This document shows positions 8,830 through 18,900 of a DNA stretch of 64,000 bases, one piece after another. Position 1 is the first letter of the stretch. Each line of letters begins with the position of its first letter. Position numbers and translations under genes: made by a program. The stretch is taken from positions 530,984 to 594,983 of the forward strand of contig NZ_JANLCK010000002.1 of NCBI RefSeq assembly GCF_024979315.1. The letters run 5' to 3'. This DNA comes from Herbiconiux oxytropis (GTDB lineage Bacteria > Actinomycetota > Actinomycetes > Actinomycetales > Microbacteriaceae). The notes below the pieces were generated by a model. It saw only the letters and a program-made list of their open reading frames with translations, was not told the origin of the DNA and searched no databases.

Positions 8830-11469
8830 CTACCGGTCCCGGTCGGCACCACGCTCCTGCGGCCGCATGCCGGCGGCCGCCATCATCGGAGCGGCCTCGG
8901 AGGCGGTCACCATGCGCCCGAGCTCGCGGCGGGTGCGGGCGCCGAGCTTGCCGCGCGCCGTGTAGACGTGCGATTCCACCGTGCGCACCGAGAGGAACAG
9001 GCGCTGGGCGATCTCCTTGTTGCTCAGATGGTTCGCCACGAGCAGCGCCACCTCGGTCTCGCGCTCGGTGAGCTCCACGGGCTCCTGGCCGCCCGGGAGC
9101 GGCCAGACGGGTGACGCCGGCGCGGTGCCGAGCCCGGCAAGCCGCGCGGCGGCCGCCGCGGCGCCGCCTTCGAGACCCCACCGTGCCGGAGCGGGGCCGG
9201 GTGCGGATGCTGCCGGAGTCGCCGACGTCGGCAGAGCGTCGGCGCCCGATTCCGCGACGCCGTGGCCGATGCCCTCGGCTCCCGAGAGCCGCACCATCCG
9301 CTCCTCGTCGATCATCGACGGCCGCCCGGGATCGCCGTCGACGCCGCGCTCGGCGACCGCGGCGGCCGCTGCCGCTCTCGCCGCCTCGATCTCGCCCGCC
9401 GCGCCGAGGATCTCGGCCTCGCACGCCTGACGCGAGAACCGGAACAGGCGCTTGCCCGTCAGGGCGGCGGCCTCCGAGCCGTGGAACACATCCAAGGCCT
9501 CCTCGATGCGGCCCTGCTTGGCGAGCGCCACGGCACGGAACGATGCCACGATCGGTCGCCATGCTGCGAACTCGATCCGGTCGAAGCGACGCAGCGCCGC
9601 TGCGAGCTCGAGCTCGGCACGCTTCATGTCCGCCCCGAGCAGGCCGTGGAGCTGGCCGGCCACGATGGTGGCCAGCGTGAGCGCGCTGCGGTCGTCGCGC
9701 TGGGCGGCAGCGAGGGCTGCTCGCCGCAGCCGTGCGAGCAGGCTCGGCCGGATGCTGCCGGCGAGCATCATGCCGATCGTCTCGAACGCGACCGCGGCGA
9801 GTTCGGCGATCGTGGAGCGCGGGCGTCCCGTCACGGCGTCGCGGTTGGCGTACTCGACCTTCGCGAAGGCCTTCGCGCTCTCCTCGAAGCGTCCCAACTC
9901 GGCGAGTGCCGTTCCGGTCACGATCGCTGCGCGGACGCGGGTGAGTGAGCTCGCCTGGGAGATCCCGAGCACCGAGGCGGCGTGCTCCACCGCGCTCTCC
10001 CACTCCATCTGGAGACAGGCGGCCTCGGCGCGACCCTGGGCGATCTCGGCGTCGACCGAGGGGTCCGAGACGGCTCCCGCAGAGAGCCAGTCCTCGATCT
10101 CCTCGAACGAGCGGTCTCCGGGCTCCCAGGTCACGAGTGTCGCCCACCACCGCACGAGCCGGCGCAGCACCGCGGGCTCGATCTCGTCGGCCGCGTGCTT
10201 CGTGAGCACCGCGAACGCCTCGGGCAAGCGATGCAGCCGCGTGTAGGCGCGGGATGCCTCGATCAGCAGCGCCGGGCATCCGTCCGTCTCCATGCCCAGT
10301 CGCACGTAGGCCAGCGCGAGGTCGGCGCGCCCCCGGGCGTTCGCGCTGCGCGCGGCACTGGAGAGGATGCGGCAGCGCACCTCGTCGGAGACCTCGGCGG
10401 GCGCGGGCACCGTGTCGCGCGAGGAGTACCACGCGGCGGCGATGATCTGAGCGACCGGAGCCCCGGCCGGCTGCCCCGGTGAGGCGAGAGCGCGGCGGGC
10501 GATCGCGTCGAGCGCCTCGTCGAGCCGGCCCGGCTCGAGCCGCCGCTCGGCCTCGCCGGCGAGGAACGGGTTGGCATGCAGGCGCTTGCCGGGGGAGTCG
10601 TCGACGTGCACAGCCGAGCGTGCGACGAGCGTGTCGATCCATTCGGGGCGGATGCTGCGCCCGGCATCCGCGAGAGCGATGCCCTGCAGTCGCCCGATCA
10701 GGGCGAGCGCGAGGCACAGCTCGGGGGTGTACTCCGCGATCGTCGAGGCGAACGCGTCCGAGAGCCGGGAGCCCGGCACGAGCTCGACGGCCGGGTCGAG
10801 CGGATCGCGATCGGCAGCCACCAGGGAGGCCGCCTCGACGGCGAGCTCGCGCAAGAGCATGCGCGATCCGCCCGCCCTCACGATGAGCGTGCTTCGGGTG
10901 GCCGTGTCGAAGACGTCGTCTCCCACGAAGGTGGTGATGAGCTGATCGGCGGCGCGGGGTTCGAGCGGGTGCAGGTCGTACCTGGCCGCACCGCCCTCGA
11001 GCCACAGATCGGTGATGGCCTCGGGCGTGGCGCAATCGGAGGCGCCTGCCGGATCGGCGGTCACCGAGAGCAGGGCGCTCACCCGGCCGGTGTAGACGGC
11101 GCGGCCGATGAGCCGCAGCGACTCCGCGTCGAGCGCGTGCGCGTCGTCGACCACGAGCACGAAGTGCTCATCGCCCGGCACCGCGTCGCGCTCGAGCGAG
11201 GGCAGCCGCGGATCGGCGTTCGCGTGCAGGGCGCCGAGCGCGGTGTCGGTGAGCGGCGCCGCAGCGCGCACGAGCACCGGATCGCCCCCACGTGCCCTCA
11301 GCTCCGCGACGATCGCCCTGGAGAAGTGGCTCTTGCCCGATCCTAGAGCTCCGACCACGATGACGCTGCCACCCGCGTCGAGGCGCTCCACGACCTCGTC
11401 GACGTTGCGATCGTCTCCGACTATTCCCTGATTTCCCTCGTCGCCGAAGCGACGCGTTGTTCCTGCCAC
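8830..11469 (-). CDS. Large AAA/LuxR-type transcriptional regulator
   Basis: 879 residues. An N-terminal ATPase module has a Walker A motif GALGSGKS (40-47) and Walker B-like FVLVVDDAH. A long Ala-rich helical middle resembles the TPR-like region of LAL/MalT regulators. The C-terminus is a LuxR helix-turn-helix at about 799-853 with LTERETEVALLVANHLSNKE and RTVESHVYTARGKLG. Such proteins bind a ligand and ATP, then activate a nearby operon. It starts with GTG at 11469 and is divergent from the SipW-type operon across a 383-base gap, making that operon the likely target. Another family name could be STAND ATPase regulator. Confidence 0.85.
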   Translation of the reverse strand: MAGTTRRFGDEGNQGIVGDDRNVDEVVERLDAGGSVIVVGALGSGKSHFSRAIVAELRARGGDPVLVRAAAPLTDTALGALHANADPRLPSLERDAVPGDEHFVLVVDDAHALDAESLRLIGRAVYTGRVSALLSVTADPAGASDCATPEAITDLWLEGGAARYDLHPLEPRAADQLITTFVGDDVFDTATRSTLIVRAGGSRMLLRELAVEAASLVAADRDPLDPAVELVPGSRLSDAFASTIAEYTPELCLALALIGRLQGIALADAGRSIRPEWIDTLVARSAVHVDDSPGKRLHANPFLAGEAERRLEPGRLDEALDAIARRALASPGQPAGAPVAQIIAAAWYSSRDTVPAPAEVSDEVRCRILSSAARSANARGRADLALAYVRLGMETDGCPALLIEASRAYTRLHRLPEAFAVLTKHAADEIEPAVLRRLVRWWATLVTWEPGDRSFEEIEDWLSAGAVSDPSVDAEIAQGRAEAACLQMEWESAVEHAASVLGISQASSLTRVRAAIVTGTALAELGRFEESAKAFAKVEYANRDAVTGRPRSTIAELAAVAFETIGMMLAGSIRPSLLARLRRAALAAAQRDDRSALTLATIVAGQLHGLLGADMKRAELELAAALRRFDRIEFAAWRPIVASFRAVALAKQGRIEEALDVFHGSEAAALTGKRLFRFSRQACEAEILGAAGEIEAARAAAAAAVAERGVDGDPGRPSMIDEERMVRLSGAEGIGHGVAESGADALPTSATPAASAPGPAPARWGLEGGAAAAAARLAGLGTAPASPVWPLPGGQEPVELTERETEVALLVANHLSNKEIAQRLFLSVRTVESHVYTARGKLGARTRRELGRMVTASEAAPMMAAAGMRPQERGADRDR

Positions 11470-11852
11470 AGTTGACCCCCACGATCAGAGACAGACACCC
11501 GATGTTCCTGTTGGCCCCATCGCCGCCTTCGCGACCGAGGGACGCATCGACTCCGATGAGGTGAACCCACACTACCGAGCACGGGCGCCCGAAATGGGGG
11601 TTCTGTGCAATCCGACTACTCAATTGCCGAGATCGCCCTACCGAGGACTACCGATGGAGGCGGGAGCGCAAGAGGGGCGGCTACCGGGCGCAAGCGGCCG
11701 GCACTACGCAGCATCACCGACCAACTGCCGAACGACCACCGGCTCCGGGGTGTGGCCCGCTCCGCCGCCCGTAGCGTCCGTTGCAGATCCGAGATCAGGA
11801 TCGCCGGCACCGCGATGGAGCGGCCGGGATCACAAGTGAATGGGGAACCGAG
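11470..11852. other. Long divergent intergenic region between the LuxR-type regulator and the SipW-type operon
   Basis: 383 bases without a convincing gene. It is somewhat less GC-rich than the flanks in its middle part and contains three short direct repeats, CTACCGAG at 11572 and 11638 and CTACCGAT at 11648, which could be regulator sites. No clear -35/-10 pair was found. The length suggests a regulated promoter region and a long 5' leader for the gene at 11853. Confidence 0.4.
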
Positions 11853-12548
11853 ATGGCACTGCACGGCTCGACGGAAAAGGGCTCGATGAAGGTCGGCGAG
11901 AAGGGTTCGCGCCGACGCAAGATCTTCGCACTGGGGGCGGCCGGAGCCGTTCTCGGGATCGGTGTGACGGCGACGCTCGCCGCCTGGACCGACACGGAAT
12001 GGGTGTTCGGCGGCGACGGCGCCGGCGGCCCCGGCATCGGCACGAGCACGTTCGAGGTGCTGCAGAACACGGAGGCCCCGTTCGACGGCGACTTCGTCAA
12101 CGAGGACGAGAACCCCGGCGGCGAGATCGTCTTCGGCCTCGACGCTCTCGACCTGTCGCCCGGCGACTCGGTCTACGCGCAGTTCGCGCTGCAGACCTCC
12201 GACACGTCGATCGCCGGCGACGTCACCCTGCAGCCGGCGGTGCTCGCCGACATCACCCAGGATGCCGACGCCCAGACCCTCCTCGACGCGCTCGCCGTGC
12301 GGGTGGCCACGACCACCGACGTGCTGGAGGACTGCGACATCGACGCCTTCGGACTCGGCGCCACGGTCATCGCCGACGGCCCGCTGACGACCACGGGCGG
12401 CAGCGCCGCCCAGGACCTGGCCGCCGCAGCCGGAAGCACGCAGTACTACTGCTTCGAGGTGACGCTGCCGGCCGACGCCGACGGCGAGGAGCTGATGGGC
12501 CTCGAGGCCGCGCCGGCCTGGCAGTTCATCGGCGAGTCGGTCGACTGA
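11853..12548 (+). CDS. Alternate-type (SipW-dependent) signal peptide exported protein
   Basis: 231 residues. The N-terminus has a basic stretch (KGSRRRK), a hydrophobic core and then ATLAAWTDTEWVFG. This matches the SipW-cognate signal class, in which cleavage occurs before a W/F-x-D segment rather than at AxA. The mature part is acidic and beta-rich, with two Cys (in LEDCDI and QYYCFEV) and DLSPGDSVYAQFAL, similar to TasA/camelysin-type fibre subunits. Expected to be exported and possibly assembled at the surface. ATG 11853 follows a GGGGA purine stretch; a later ATG at 11886 is possible. The signal peptidase gene follows after 50 bases. Confidence 0.75.
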   Translation: MALHGSTEKGSMKVGEKGSRRRKIFALGAAGAVLGIGVTATLAAWTDTEWVFGGDGAGGPGIGTSTFEVLQNTEAPFDGDFVNEDENPGGEIVFGLDALDLSPGDSVYAQFALQTSDTSIAGDVTLQPAVLADITQDADAQTLLDALAVRVATTTDVLEDCDIDAFGLGATVIADGPLTTTGGSAAQDLAAAAGSTQYYCFEVTLPADADGEELMGLEAAPAWQFIGESVD

Positions 12549-12598
12549 CCGCCGCTCGAAGCACCTGACCGGATCACCAGAGGACCGCGGGGGATGTC

Positions 12599-13183
12599 AT
12601 GAGCACCGTTCTGACAGACGGTTCAGGGATCGACGACCAGTCGTCGGCTCCCGAGCCCCCCTCGGCATCCACCCGGCGCCGCATCCCGGCGCGTGACATC
12701 GCCGTGACGATCGTGGGAACGATCGGCATGCTCGCGGTGCTCTGGCTCCTGGTGTCGTGGCTGTTCTCGCTCTCGGTGACCGTCTTCATCACCGGATCGA
12801 TGTCGCCCACGATGCCCACCGGCACCGGTGCGATCGTGCAGTCCGTCTCCGCTGCAGAGCTGCAGGTCGGCGACGTCGTCACGGTCCACCGCCCGGACAC
12901 CGGGACCCCGGTGACCCACCGCGTCGTCGAGATCGACGACGTGGAGGGCTCACCGGAGTCCCGGGCACTGACGCTCAAGGGCGACGACAACGCCTACCCC
13001 GACCGCGACACCTACGTCGTGGACGAGGTGGGGCGCGTCGTCGCCTCCCTCCCGGGCGTCGGAACGGTCATCATCTGGCTCAAGCACCCGATCGCCATGG
13101 GGGCGATCGCGGTGATCGTCGCGGCCATCGCCGCGTGGGCCCTGTGGCCGTCCCGACAGGGCCGGGCTGCACCACGTCACTGA
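12599..13183 (+). CDS. SipW-like (ER-type) signal peptidase I
   Basis: A 194-residue membrane peptidase. Helix 1 is at about 33-60, then catalytic Ser67 in ITGSMSPTM, His107 in TPVTHRVVEI in place of the Lys of ordinary bacterial signal peptidases, and GDDNAYPD (box E) at about 128. A second membrane helix lies near 152-173. The Ser-His arrangement defines the ER/archaeal/SipW type. In Bacillus SipW removes the signals of TasA and TapA; here the neighbours at 11853, 13196 and 13980 are the likely substrates. It lies between two of them with gaps of 50 and 12 bases. Confidence 0.88.
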   Translation: MSTVLTDGSGIDDQSSAPEPPSASTRRRIPARDIAVTIVGTIGMLAVLWLLVSWLFSLSVTVFITGSMSPTMPTGTGAIVQSVSAAELQVGDVVTVHRPDTGTPVTHRVVEIDDVEGSPESRALTLKGDDNAYPDRDTYVVDEVGRVVASLPGVGTVIIWLKHPIAMGAIAVIVAAIAAWALWPSRQGRAAPRH

Positions 13184-13195
13184 CAGGGGAATCAC

Positions 13196-13978
13196 ATGCA
13201 CCACCCAGCACGGACTGCGCGTCCGTCCCGGGTCGTCACCGGATTGGTCGGACTGCTCTCCGTCGCCGCTCTCGCGGCCGGATCGCTGCTCCTCGCCGAT
13301 GCGGCCCGCGCGGCCTTCATAGACGTCCCGGAGACCGGGCAGCCGGGGCACCTCGTGCTCTCGGCCGACCCCTACCCGGCGGAGTTCCTCGACATCAGCC
13401 CCGGCGACCCCGCGTACTGGCAGGTCACAGCCCGGCTGGAGGACGCCTCGAGCGCCACGCTCAGCCTCGAGCTCCGCAAGGACGGCGGGGTGACCGCACA
13501 TCCCCGCGGCATCACGATGACGGTGGACCGCTGCTCGGTGCCTTGGACCGACGTGGACACCTCACCCAGCTGCGCCGACGGACTCGCCCGCGTGACCGTG
13601 GCGACGCCGGCCGACGACTACACGACGTCGAGTCCCACCTTCGAGCTGCGCCCCCTGCGCGCCGACAGCCCCGAGCACCTGCTCGTGACGCTCGCGGTCG
13701 AGGACAGCGCCGCGGCGATGGCCGACGAGACCCTGATGGGCCTGACCGGGAACATGGGCCTCGGCCTCACCGCCACGGCGATCGACGACCGCCCGATCAA
13801 CCCGATCCGCCCCGACCGACCCGGCGGGCCGGGTGGGCCTCTGGCCAACACCGGTCTCGACGGCCAGCTCGCCGGCCTCGCCGCCTTCGGAGCACTCACG
13901 GCCGGCCTCCTCGGCCTCGCGCTCGTGGTCTCCCGGATGCGTGGCCGCCGCTCACTCACGAACGACGAGGTGAACTGA
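13196..13978 (+). CDS. Secreted surface protein with LANTG sortase sorting signal
   Basis: 260 residues: an N-terminal signal (to about residue 40, ending ADAARAAFIDVPETG, loosely like the SipW-type junction), an extracellular beta-rich part with two Cys, a Pro/Gly/Arg linker (INPIRPDRPGGPGGP), then LANTG, a hydrophobic segment and the basic tail RMRGRRS. LAxTG is the motif used by class E sortases of high-GC actinobacteria, so the protein is probably linked to the cell wall. It starts 12 bases after the signal peptidase gene and ends one base before the next ATG, so the genes are one operon. Function unknown. Confidence 0.72.
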   Translation: MHHPARTARPSRVVTGLVGLLSVAALAAGSLLLADAARAAFIDVPETGQPGHLVLSADPYPAEFLDISPGDPAYWQVTARLEDASSATLSLELRKDGGVTAHPRGITMTVDRCSVPWTDVDTSPSCADGLARVTVATPADDYTTSSPTFELRPLRADSPEHLLVTLAVEDSAAAMADETLMGLTGNMGLGLTATAIDDRPINPIRPDRPGGPGGPLANTGLDGQLAGLAAFGALTAGLLGLALVVSRMRGRRSLTNDEVN

Positions 13979-13979
13979 G

Positions 13980-15755
13980 ATGCGACGTCTCACGACGACA
14001 ATCGGACTGCTCTCCACGGCAGCGCTCACGGTGGCACTCGTGCCCTCGACCATCGCGGCCACCACCGCCTCCTGGCCCGACGAGGAGTGGGTGAACGGCA
14101 CGGTCGGCACCTCCTCCTTCGACTGCGGCACCGACACCGGCTACGCCTCCACCGCCTTCGGCCGCTTCCTCTCGGGATCGCTGCTCGGGCAGGACCTCGA
14201 CCCGCTGGCCGAGGTGGAGGGCGTGGAGCTGTTCCGCGCCGCCGACGGCGCTCTGACCGTCGACCCGCCGAGCGCGATCCAGCAGCCACCGCTGCCGGAG
14301 ACCGACACCTACACGAATCCGCTGGACATCGATCTGCTCGGCGGCCTTGTCGGGCTCGATCTGACGGGGCTCACCGTGGGGCTGCCGCTCGGGTCGGCCG
14401 GTGCGCTCAACCAGTACGCGCAGGTGTCCGGCTACGGCACGGGCGCCGGGGCCTCAGGCCTTGTGACGAACTCGGGCGGTGTCGGGGTCACCCCCACCAC
14501 CCCCGACAACGAGCTGCCGGAACCCGCCACCATCGCGCTCAGCAACTTCATCCCGGCTGTCGCCGGCGTGGCCGACGTGGAGCTCGAGGTGGGCGCTGTC
14601 GCGGCGTCGTCCGAGCTCGACTGGTGCGCCGTGCTCGCCAACGAGCTGTGGGGAGTGGGGCCGGTCACGGGATCGGTGCGCGAGTACGGCATCGCGAGCC
14701 TCGACCTCTCGGCCGAGAGCGACCTGCTCGACGATCTGGTCACCGAGGTGAACGAGACGGTGCCTGTCATCCAGACGGCGGTCGACGACCTGGCGGGACC
14801 GGACGGACTGATCTCCGACGAGGTCCTCGACGGTCTCGTGGGCAACCTGCTGACGGGCCTGGGTGTGGGGGACCTGGAAGGGGATGTCATCCTCGACGTC
14901 GACCTCCAGGGTGCCGTCGCCGATCGCCTGGCCACGCCGCTCACCGACGCGGAGGGCATCGTGACGATCGACCTCGGGGGCGGGACGATCGACGTCGACC
15001 TGGCGGCCCTGCTCGGCACGCCGGGAACGGGGCTGAACAGCCTCGCGCCGAACACCGAGCTCGTGCTGAACGACGAGGTGGTGAACGAACTCGTGGCGAT
15101 CATCGGCGGTCTGCTGGACGACTTCACCACCGGGATCACCTCCGACCTGACGGAAGCGCTCTACGAAGCGCAGCTGACGGTCGATCTCGACACCTCGGTC
15201 ACGCTCCTCGCCGGTGCCGTGCCGCTCGTGGACGTGTCGATCTTCCTGCAGTCCACCCTGGGGGCCCTCCTGGCCCCCGAGCCGGGTGCGCCGCCGGTGG
15301 TGTTCACCGTCGAGACGACGATCCTGCCCATCCTGCCCGCCGTGCAGTTCGCCCTGAGCCTCCTGGGGATCGACCTCGACGAGATCGTCGACGTGGTCGT
15401 CGAACCGCTCGTGACGGAACTGGTGGGTCCGCTCGTCGCGTTGCTGAACGGCAACGTGATCTCGCTCGTGACGACCCTCGGCGAGGACCTGGCGCTGTTG
15501 ACGGCGCCGATCGTCACGGCCCTCTCGGGGCTGCTGGGCTTCCTGCCCGACACCATCGCCTCCATCGAGGTCAACGCGCAGCCGGATCAGCCAGGTGGGG
15601 ACGGTCCGTACATCCCGGCCGATCCCGCCACGCAGTCGAGTGCGCAGTATCTGGTGACGGCACTCGAGCTCGAACTCATCCCGCTCGTCGCGCCCGGCGG
15701 ACTGACCGAGCTGCGGTTCGCAACGGCGTCGGTGGGGCCGATCACGGCGCCCTAG
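13980..15755 (+). CDS. Choice-of-anchor G family exported protein
   Basis: 591 residues, acidic and rich in Val, Leu, Thr and Gly, with repeated hydrophobic beta/helical stretches (for example LVTELVGPLVALLNG). The general pattern is that of choice-of-anchor G family proteins, which carry different surface anchors in different species. The N-terminal signal ends in ATTASWPDEEWVNG, strikingly like ATLAAWTDTEWVFG of the first gene of the operon, so both are probably cut by the same SipW-like peptidase. I see no LAxTG motif or C-terminal membrane segment. It begins one base after the previous stop and is last in the operon, followed by a terminator hairpin. Confidence 0.7.
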   Translation: MRRLTTTIGLLSTAALTVALVPSTIAATTASWPDEEWVNGTVGTSSFDCGTDTGYASTAFGRFLSGSLLGQDLDPLAEVEGVELFRAADGALTVDPPSAIQQPPLPETDTYTNPLDIDLLGGLVGLDLTGLTVGLPLGSAGALNQYAQVSGYGTGAGASGLVTNSGGVGVTPTTPDNELPEPATIALSNFIPAVAGVADVELEVGAVAASSELDWCAVLANELWGVGPVTGSVREYGIASLDLSAESDLLDDLVTEVNETVPVIQTAVDDLAGPDGLISDEVLDGLVGNLLTGLGVGDLEGDVILDVDLQGAVADRLATPLTDAEGIVTIDLGGGTIDVDLAALLGTPGTGLNSLAPNTELVLNDEVVNELVAIIGGLLDDFTTGITSDLTEALYEAQLTVDLDTSVTLLAGAVPLVDVSIFLQSTLGALLAPEPGAPPVVFTVETTILPILPAVQFALSLLGIDLDEIVDVVVEPLVTELVGPLVALLNGNVISLVTTLGEDLALLTAPIVTALSGLLGFLPDTIASIEVNAQPDQPGGDGPYIPADPATQSSAQYLVTALELELIPLVAPGGLTELRFATASVGPITAP

Positions 15756-15785
15756 CGGCGCCCGAAGCGCCTCCCCGGCTCGGAG

Positions 15786-15814
15786 CCTCCCCCGTCATCC
15801 GACCGGGGAGGTTT
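15786..15814 (+). terminator. Rho-independent-like terminator of the SipW-type operon
   Basis: CCTCCCC (15786-15792) pairs with GGGGAGG (15805-15811) across a 12-base loop and is followed by TTT. It lies 31 bases after the stop of the choice-of-anchor G gene. Confidence 0.6.
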
Positions 15815-15862
15815 CGGCGTGCGCGCCCCCCGAGCGGGTGACATTTCTTCAACAAAGAAGAT

Positions 15863-15916
15863 GTTTACCTGCGCGAAATGTTCACTCTTTTTTCTGTTAC
15901 CTCCGGCACCTAGCAT
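15863..15916 (+). promoter_or_regulatory. AT-rich promoter region of the giant nuclease/nucleotidase gene with GTTYAC repeats
   Basis: GTTTAC (15863), GTTCAC (15880) and GTTAC (15896) recur at 16-17 base spacing in an unusually AT-rich stretch, followed by a possible -10 TAGCAT at 15911-15916. The units resemble half-sites of actinobacterial PhoP boxes (GTTCACC), which would fit a phosphate-scavenging enzyme, but the spacing differs from the usual 11 bases. Confidence 0.35.
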
Positions 15917-15953
15917 GACCAGATCCGTGTGATCCGCCAGCTGTAGGAGAGTC

Positions 15954-18900
15954 ATGTTCAAATCCCCCACGAGAACCGTGAAAGCGGCTCTCGCGTCGAT
16001 TCTGGGAGGGGCGCTCATCGCGACCCCGCTGGTCGGAGTCGTGTCGTCCGCGTCCGCCAGTGTCGACGGCACCGGTGTCGTGATCAACGAGGTCTACTCC
16101 AAGGGCGGGTCGGCGAACGCCCCGTTCAACAAGAAGTTCGTCGAGCTCTACAACCCGGGTGACAGCGCCGTCTCCCTCGACGGCTGGTCGCTGCAGTACC
16201 GCTCGAGCGGCGGAACCGCGGCCGCGAACGGTGTCGCACCCCTCTCGGGCAGCATCGCTGCCGACAGCTACTTCCTGGCTCAGATCAACGGCAACGGCGA
16301 GGTGGGTGCGGCCCTGCCGACGCCCGACATCGACCTCGGGGGCGCTCTCAACCCCTCCGGAACGAACGGAACGCTCTACCTCGCCTCGACCACCACGGCG
16401 CTGACGCTGCCCGTGGGCGCGGTCGCAACCGGCACCGAGGGCGTCGTCGACCTCATCGGGTTCGGCACCTCCAACACCTTCGAGGGAGCGGTCGTCGCGA
16501 CCGTCGGCGCCAACGGGGTGCCGAACTCCCTCAACCGCACGGGCTTCGCCGACAGCGACAACAACGCGGCCGACTTCGTGACGAGCGACACGGTCACCCC
16601 GCAGAGCTCCGGCGGAACGACCGAGCCGGAGCCGACGCCCACGCCGACCCCCACGGACACCCCCGAGCCCACCCCGACGCCCACCGAGACCCCGGCGCCA
16701 GGCACCACCACAGCGATCCCGGAGATCCAGGGATCCGGACCCGCGAGCCCCCTCGTCGGGCAGACCGTCTCGGCGCTCGGCGTCGTGACCGCGGCCTACG
16801 GCACCGGCGGCTTCAACGGCTACTACATCCAGGCACCCGGCACCGGCGGCGCGATCGACCTCGCGACCCACACGGCCTCCGACGCCATCTTCGTCTACTC
16901 GCCTTCGACGGCCGCCTCCGTGCAGGTCGGCGACTACGTCTCGGTGACCGGTGCGGTGAGCGAGTACTTCGACCTCACCCAGATCACGGTCACGAACGCC
17001 GCCGGGCTGCAGAAGCTCGACGCGTCGACCGTCGAGGCCCCCACCCCCGCCGTGGTCGGGCTGCCGGCCGATGCCGCCGAGCGTGAGTCGCTCGAGGGCA
17101 TGCTCGTCGCCCCCCAGGGCGGCTTCACGGTGAGCAACACCTACAGCACCAACCAGTACGCCGAGATCGGACTGGCCGCGGGTGACTCCCCGCTGATCAC
17201 GCCCACCGAGATCGCGCGCCCCGGCACCCCCGAGTACGACAGAGCGGTGGCCGACAACGCGGCCCGCGCCGTGACGCTCGACGACGGCGCCACGACCAAC
17301 TTCCTGAGCAACGCCAACAAGGGCATCGCGCTGCCGTTCCTCACCCAGAACCCGGCGATCACCGTCGGCTCCTCGGTGGCGTTCACGGCTCCCGTGATCT
17401 TCGACTACCGCAACAGCGCCTGGAAGTTCCAGCCCACCACCCAGCTCACCGCCGAGGGCACGCTGCCCGCCACCTTCACCGACGTGCGCCAGCCGCAGCC
17501 GGAGGACGTGGGCGGCCAGGTGGCCATCGCGAGTTTCAACGTGCTCAACTACTTCACCACCACGGGTGACCAGCTCACCGGCTGCACCTACTACACCGAC
17601 CGCGCGGGCAACCCGATCACCGTCAACCGGGGCTGCGACGCCCGCGGCGCGGCGAACGCCGAGAACCTCGCCCGCCAGCAGGCCAAGATCGTCGCGGCCA
17701 TCACCGGCCTCGGCGCCGATGTCGTGGCACTCGAGGAGATCGAGAACTCGGCCCGCTTCGGCGACGACCGCGACGCGGCCCTCGGCACGCTCGTGGGCGC
17801 GCTCAACACGGCCGAGGGTGCCGAGGAGTGGGCCTTCGTGCCTTCTCCGGACGCAGCGTCCCTGCCCGCGAGCGAGGACGTCATCCGCACCGCCTTCATC
17901 TACAAGAAGGCCGCCGTGGAGCCCGTCGGCGCCTCGCACGTGCTCGTCGACACCGCGTTCTCCAACGCCCGGGCGCCGCTCGCCCAGGAGTTCAAGGCCG
18001 CCGGCGGCAGCGACGACGAGACCTTCATCGCCATCGTGAACCACCTCAAGTCGAAGGGCGACAGCGATCCGCCCGCCACGGGTGACAACGCCAACGGCAT
18101 CCAGGGCGCCTTCAACGGCGACCGCACCCGCCAGGCCGCTGCGCTCCTCGAGTTCGCGGCCGAGCTCCAGACCGAGCTCGGCACGACCGACGTCTTCCTG
18201 ATCGGAGACTTCAACTCCTACACGCAGGAGGACCCGTCGGTCGCGATCCAGGAGGCCGGCTACGTCGACCAGGGATCCAAGACCGGCAGCTACACCTACT
18301 CCTTCAGCGGCCAGAGCGGTTCGCTCGACCACGTCTACGCCTCGGCCTCGGCCGACGCCAAGATCACCGGTGCCGACGTCTGGAACATCAACTCGGGAGA
18401 GTCGATCGCCAAGGAGTACAGCCGGTTCAACTACAACCTGACCGACTTCTACTCGCCCGACGTCTACCGCTCGAGCGACCACGATCCGGTCATCGTCGGC
18501 TACGACTTCGGCGCCGCCGCGGCCGAGCCCGTCGACATCAACCTGATCGACATCAACGACTTCCACGGCCGCATCGACGCCAACACGGTGAAGTTCGCCG
18601 GAACGGTCGAACAGCTCAAGGCGGAGAACGAGAACTCGCTCTTCGTCTCGGTCGGTGACAACATCGGCGCCTCGCTCTTCGCGTCGAGCGTGGCTCAGGA
18701 CCAGCCGACCATCGATGTGCTCAACGCGCTCGGCCTCACCGCGAGCGCCGTGGGCAACCACGAGTTCGACCAGGGCTACGCCGACCTCCGCGACCGCGTG
18801 ATCGGCGCCGAGGGCGCTCGCAACGCCGAATGGGACTACCTGGGCGCGAACGTGTACCTCAAGGGCACCCAGACCCCCGCTCTGCAGGAGTACTCGATCC

